A stretch of DNA of 5,877 nucleotides. Source: Hyphomicrobiales bacterium (GTDB lineage Bacteria; Pseudomonadota; Alphaproteobacteria; Rhizobiales; UBA4765). Numbering within the stretch: position 1 is the stretch's first letter; each line of letters opens with the position of its first letter. The notes under the pieces are model-generated. The model was given only the letters and a program-made list of their open reading frames with translations, did no database searches and was not told the DNA's origin. Below, in pieces: positions 4,660 to 5,877 of the stretch. Both the position numbers and the translations under genes were made by a program. Location: contig JAIYEB010000100.1 in NCBI GenBank assembly GCA_027487195.1, forward strand, positions 1 through 5,877, given 5' to 3'.

Positions 4660-5877
4660 TCAGGCGACCGCGCGGGCCAGCGCACACTGCGACCACAACG
4701 CCCCAAGGGAGGAGACGAGATGGTCGATATGCTGGTCCGTGTGCAGCGGCGTCGGCGTGATCCGCAAACGCTCGGTTCCCTTGGCAACGGTCGGATAGTT
4801 GATCGGCTGGATGTAGATGCCATAGCTATCAAGCAAAACATCGCTGATCCATTTGCACTTCACCGGATCTCCCACCATCACCGGCACAATATGGCTCGGG
4901 TTTTCAAGGGTCGGAATACCAAGGGCCGAGAGCTTGCGGCGAACGGTGGCGACGCGGTTCTGGTGGCGGGCCCGCTCGAACGGGCTTGCCTTGAGATGCT
5001 CGATCGAGGCGCGCGCACCAGCTGCAATGGCCGGCGGCAGAGCTGTGGTGAAGATGAAGCCGGAAGCGTACGAGCGGACAAAGTCGATGGCGGCCTTTGA
5101 GCCGGAGATGTAGCCGCCCATGACGCCAAACGCTTTGCCGAGCGTGCCCTCGATGATGGTCACGCGGTCCATCACCCCGTCGCGCTCGGCAATGCCCCCG
5201 CCGCGCGACCCGTAAAGGCCAACGCCATGCACCTCATCAAGGTAGGACATGGCGCCGTAGCGCTCGCACACGTCAAGGATCTCCCGGATCGGCGCAATAT
5301 CCCCATCCATCGAGTAAACCGACTCAAACGCAACGATCTTCGGGCGGGACGGATCTGCTGCCGCCAGTTTTTCTTCAAGATCCTGCACATCATTGTGCCG
5401 CCAGATCACGCGCTCGGCCCGGCTGTGGCGGATCCCTTCGATCATGGACGCGTGGTTGCCTGCATCCGAAAAGATGATCGCCCCCTTGATCGCCCCGCCC
5501 AGGGTTGAAAGCGCCGCCCAGTTCGAGACATAGCCCGAGGTAAACAGCAGGGCGGCCTGTTTGCCATGAAGGTCGGCAAGGGATTGCTCGAGAAGCACAT
5601 GCTCATGGTTGGTGCCGGAGATGTTGCGCGTCCCGCCTGCGCCCGCGCCATACTCGTCGAGCGCGCCATGCATGGCCGCGATCACTTTCGGGTTCTGGCC
5701 CATCCCGAGATAGTCATTCGAGCACCAGACGGTGACTTCCTGCGCGCCCGTACCGGTATGGCGCACGGCCCTTGGGAACGCCCCGCAGGCACGCTCCAGA
5801 TCGGCAAACACGCGGTAGCGCCCTTCCTGATGGAGCGCCTCGATGCCGCTTTCGAAGATCGTTTCAAACGGCGTTGA
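4660..5877 (-). CDS. hemA: 5-aminolevulinate synthase (HemA, C4/Shemin pathway), 5' end cut
   Basis: A PLP enzyme that condenses glycine with succinyl-CoA to 5-aminolevulinate, the entry to heme and bacteriochlorophyll synthesis. The window shows 405 residues; the frame is open to the right edge and begins in-frame with STPFETIFESGIEALHQEGR followed by YRVFADLER. Compared with Rhodobacter HemA only a few N-terminal residues are missing. Motifs, numbered from the visible start: CSNDYLGMG (52-60), GGTRNISGTNHEH (81-93), LHGKQAALLFTSGY (103-116), NHASMIEGIR (141-150), FESVYSMDGD (184-193), LDEVHGVGLYG (213-223) with the PLP-binding Asp214 and His217, and EGTLGKAFGVMGGY (243 onward) with the Schiff-base Lys248. 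IQPINYPTV and ERLRITPTPLH complete the C-terminal domain. An internal GTG at 5811 would delete a conserved N-terminal segment and is not the start. Its promoter lies outside the window. It is the first visible gene of hemA-crtA-idi. Confidence 0.97.
   Translation of the reverse strand, partial: STPFETIFESGIEALHQEGRYRVFADLERACGAFPRAVRHTGTGAQEVTVWCSNDYLGMGQNPKVIAAMHGALDEYGAGAGGTRNISGTNHEHVLLEQSLADLHGKQAALLFTSGYVSNWAALSTLGGAIKGAIIFSDAGNHASMIEGIRHSRAERVIWRHNDVQDLEEKLAAADPSRPKIVAFESVYSMDGDIAPIREILDVCERYGAMSYLDEVHGVGLYGSRGGGIAERDGVMDRVTIIEGTLGKAFGVMGGYISGSKAAIDFVRSYASGFIFTTALPPAIAAGARASIEHLKASPFERARHQNRVATVRRKLSALGIPTLENPSHIVPVMVGDPVKCKWISDVLLDSYGIYIQPINYPTVAKGTERLRITPTPLHTDQHIDHLVSSLGALWSQCALARAVA

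Noticed and set aside
4174..5100. 308-codon plus-strand frame opposite crtA and hemA
   Set aside because: Spans two convincing genes on the other strand and is Arg-rich throughout; a shadow.

Overview
The window looks like a stretch of alphaproteobacterial chromosome, roughly 60% GC by eye. It carries eight tightly packed housekeeping or biosynthetic genes and no sign of mobile DNA, CRISPR, tRNA or rRNA. A C4-type 5-aminolevulinate synthase (HemA) points to Alphaproteobacteria. A spheroidene-monooxygenase-type CrtA between hemA and idi suggests a bacteriochlorophyll-containing, spheroidenone-type phototroph (purple non-sulfur or aerobic anoxygenic). CrtA relatives also occur in non-phototrophs and no bch, puf or other crt gene is in view, so phototrophy is an inference. 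The genus cannot be fixed from this window.

Left part (1-1162): a RibD C-terminal-domain reductase reads leftward and is cut by the left edge. It is divergent from a four-helix cytochrome b561 gene that reads rightward. The 115-nt gap between them is strikingly G-rich next to the reductase start and has six G-runs fitting a G-quadruplex pattern. A 175-nt gap follows cytochrome b561; it holds a weak hairpin and a perfect 9-bp inverted repeat lying 57 nt before ribH.

Middle (1163-3298, plus strand): ribH-nusB-thiL is a compact operon. ribH and nusB share one base (TGATG) and nusB and thiL are one base apart. The genes make the riboflavin precursor lumazine, a transcription antitermination factor, and thiamine diphosphate. 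RibH has an unusual basic C-terminal extension.

Right part (5877-3341, minus strand): hemA-crtA-idi is a second compact operon converging on thiL. hemA is cut by the right edge and lacks only its first few residues. crtA follows after 15 nt, and idi starts at a GTG that overlaps the crtA stop by 4 nt. The operon joins the first committed step of tetrapyrrole synthesis to isoprenoid isomerisation and a late, oxygen-dependent carotenoid step, which suggests co-supply of bacteriochlorophyll or heme and carotenoid.

I did not find a wholly new system. The items most worth a second look are the hemA-crtA-idi arrangement, the inverted repeat before ribH, the RibH tail and the G-rich divergent promoter region.
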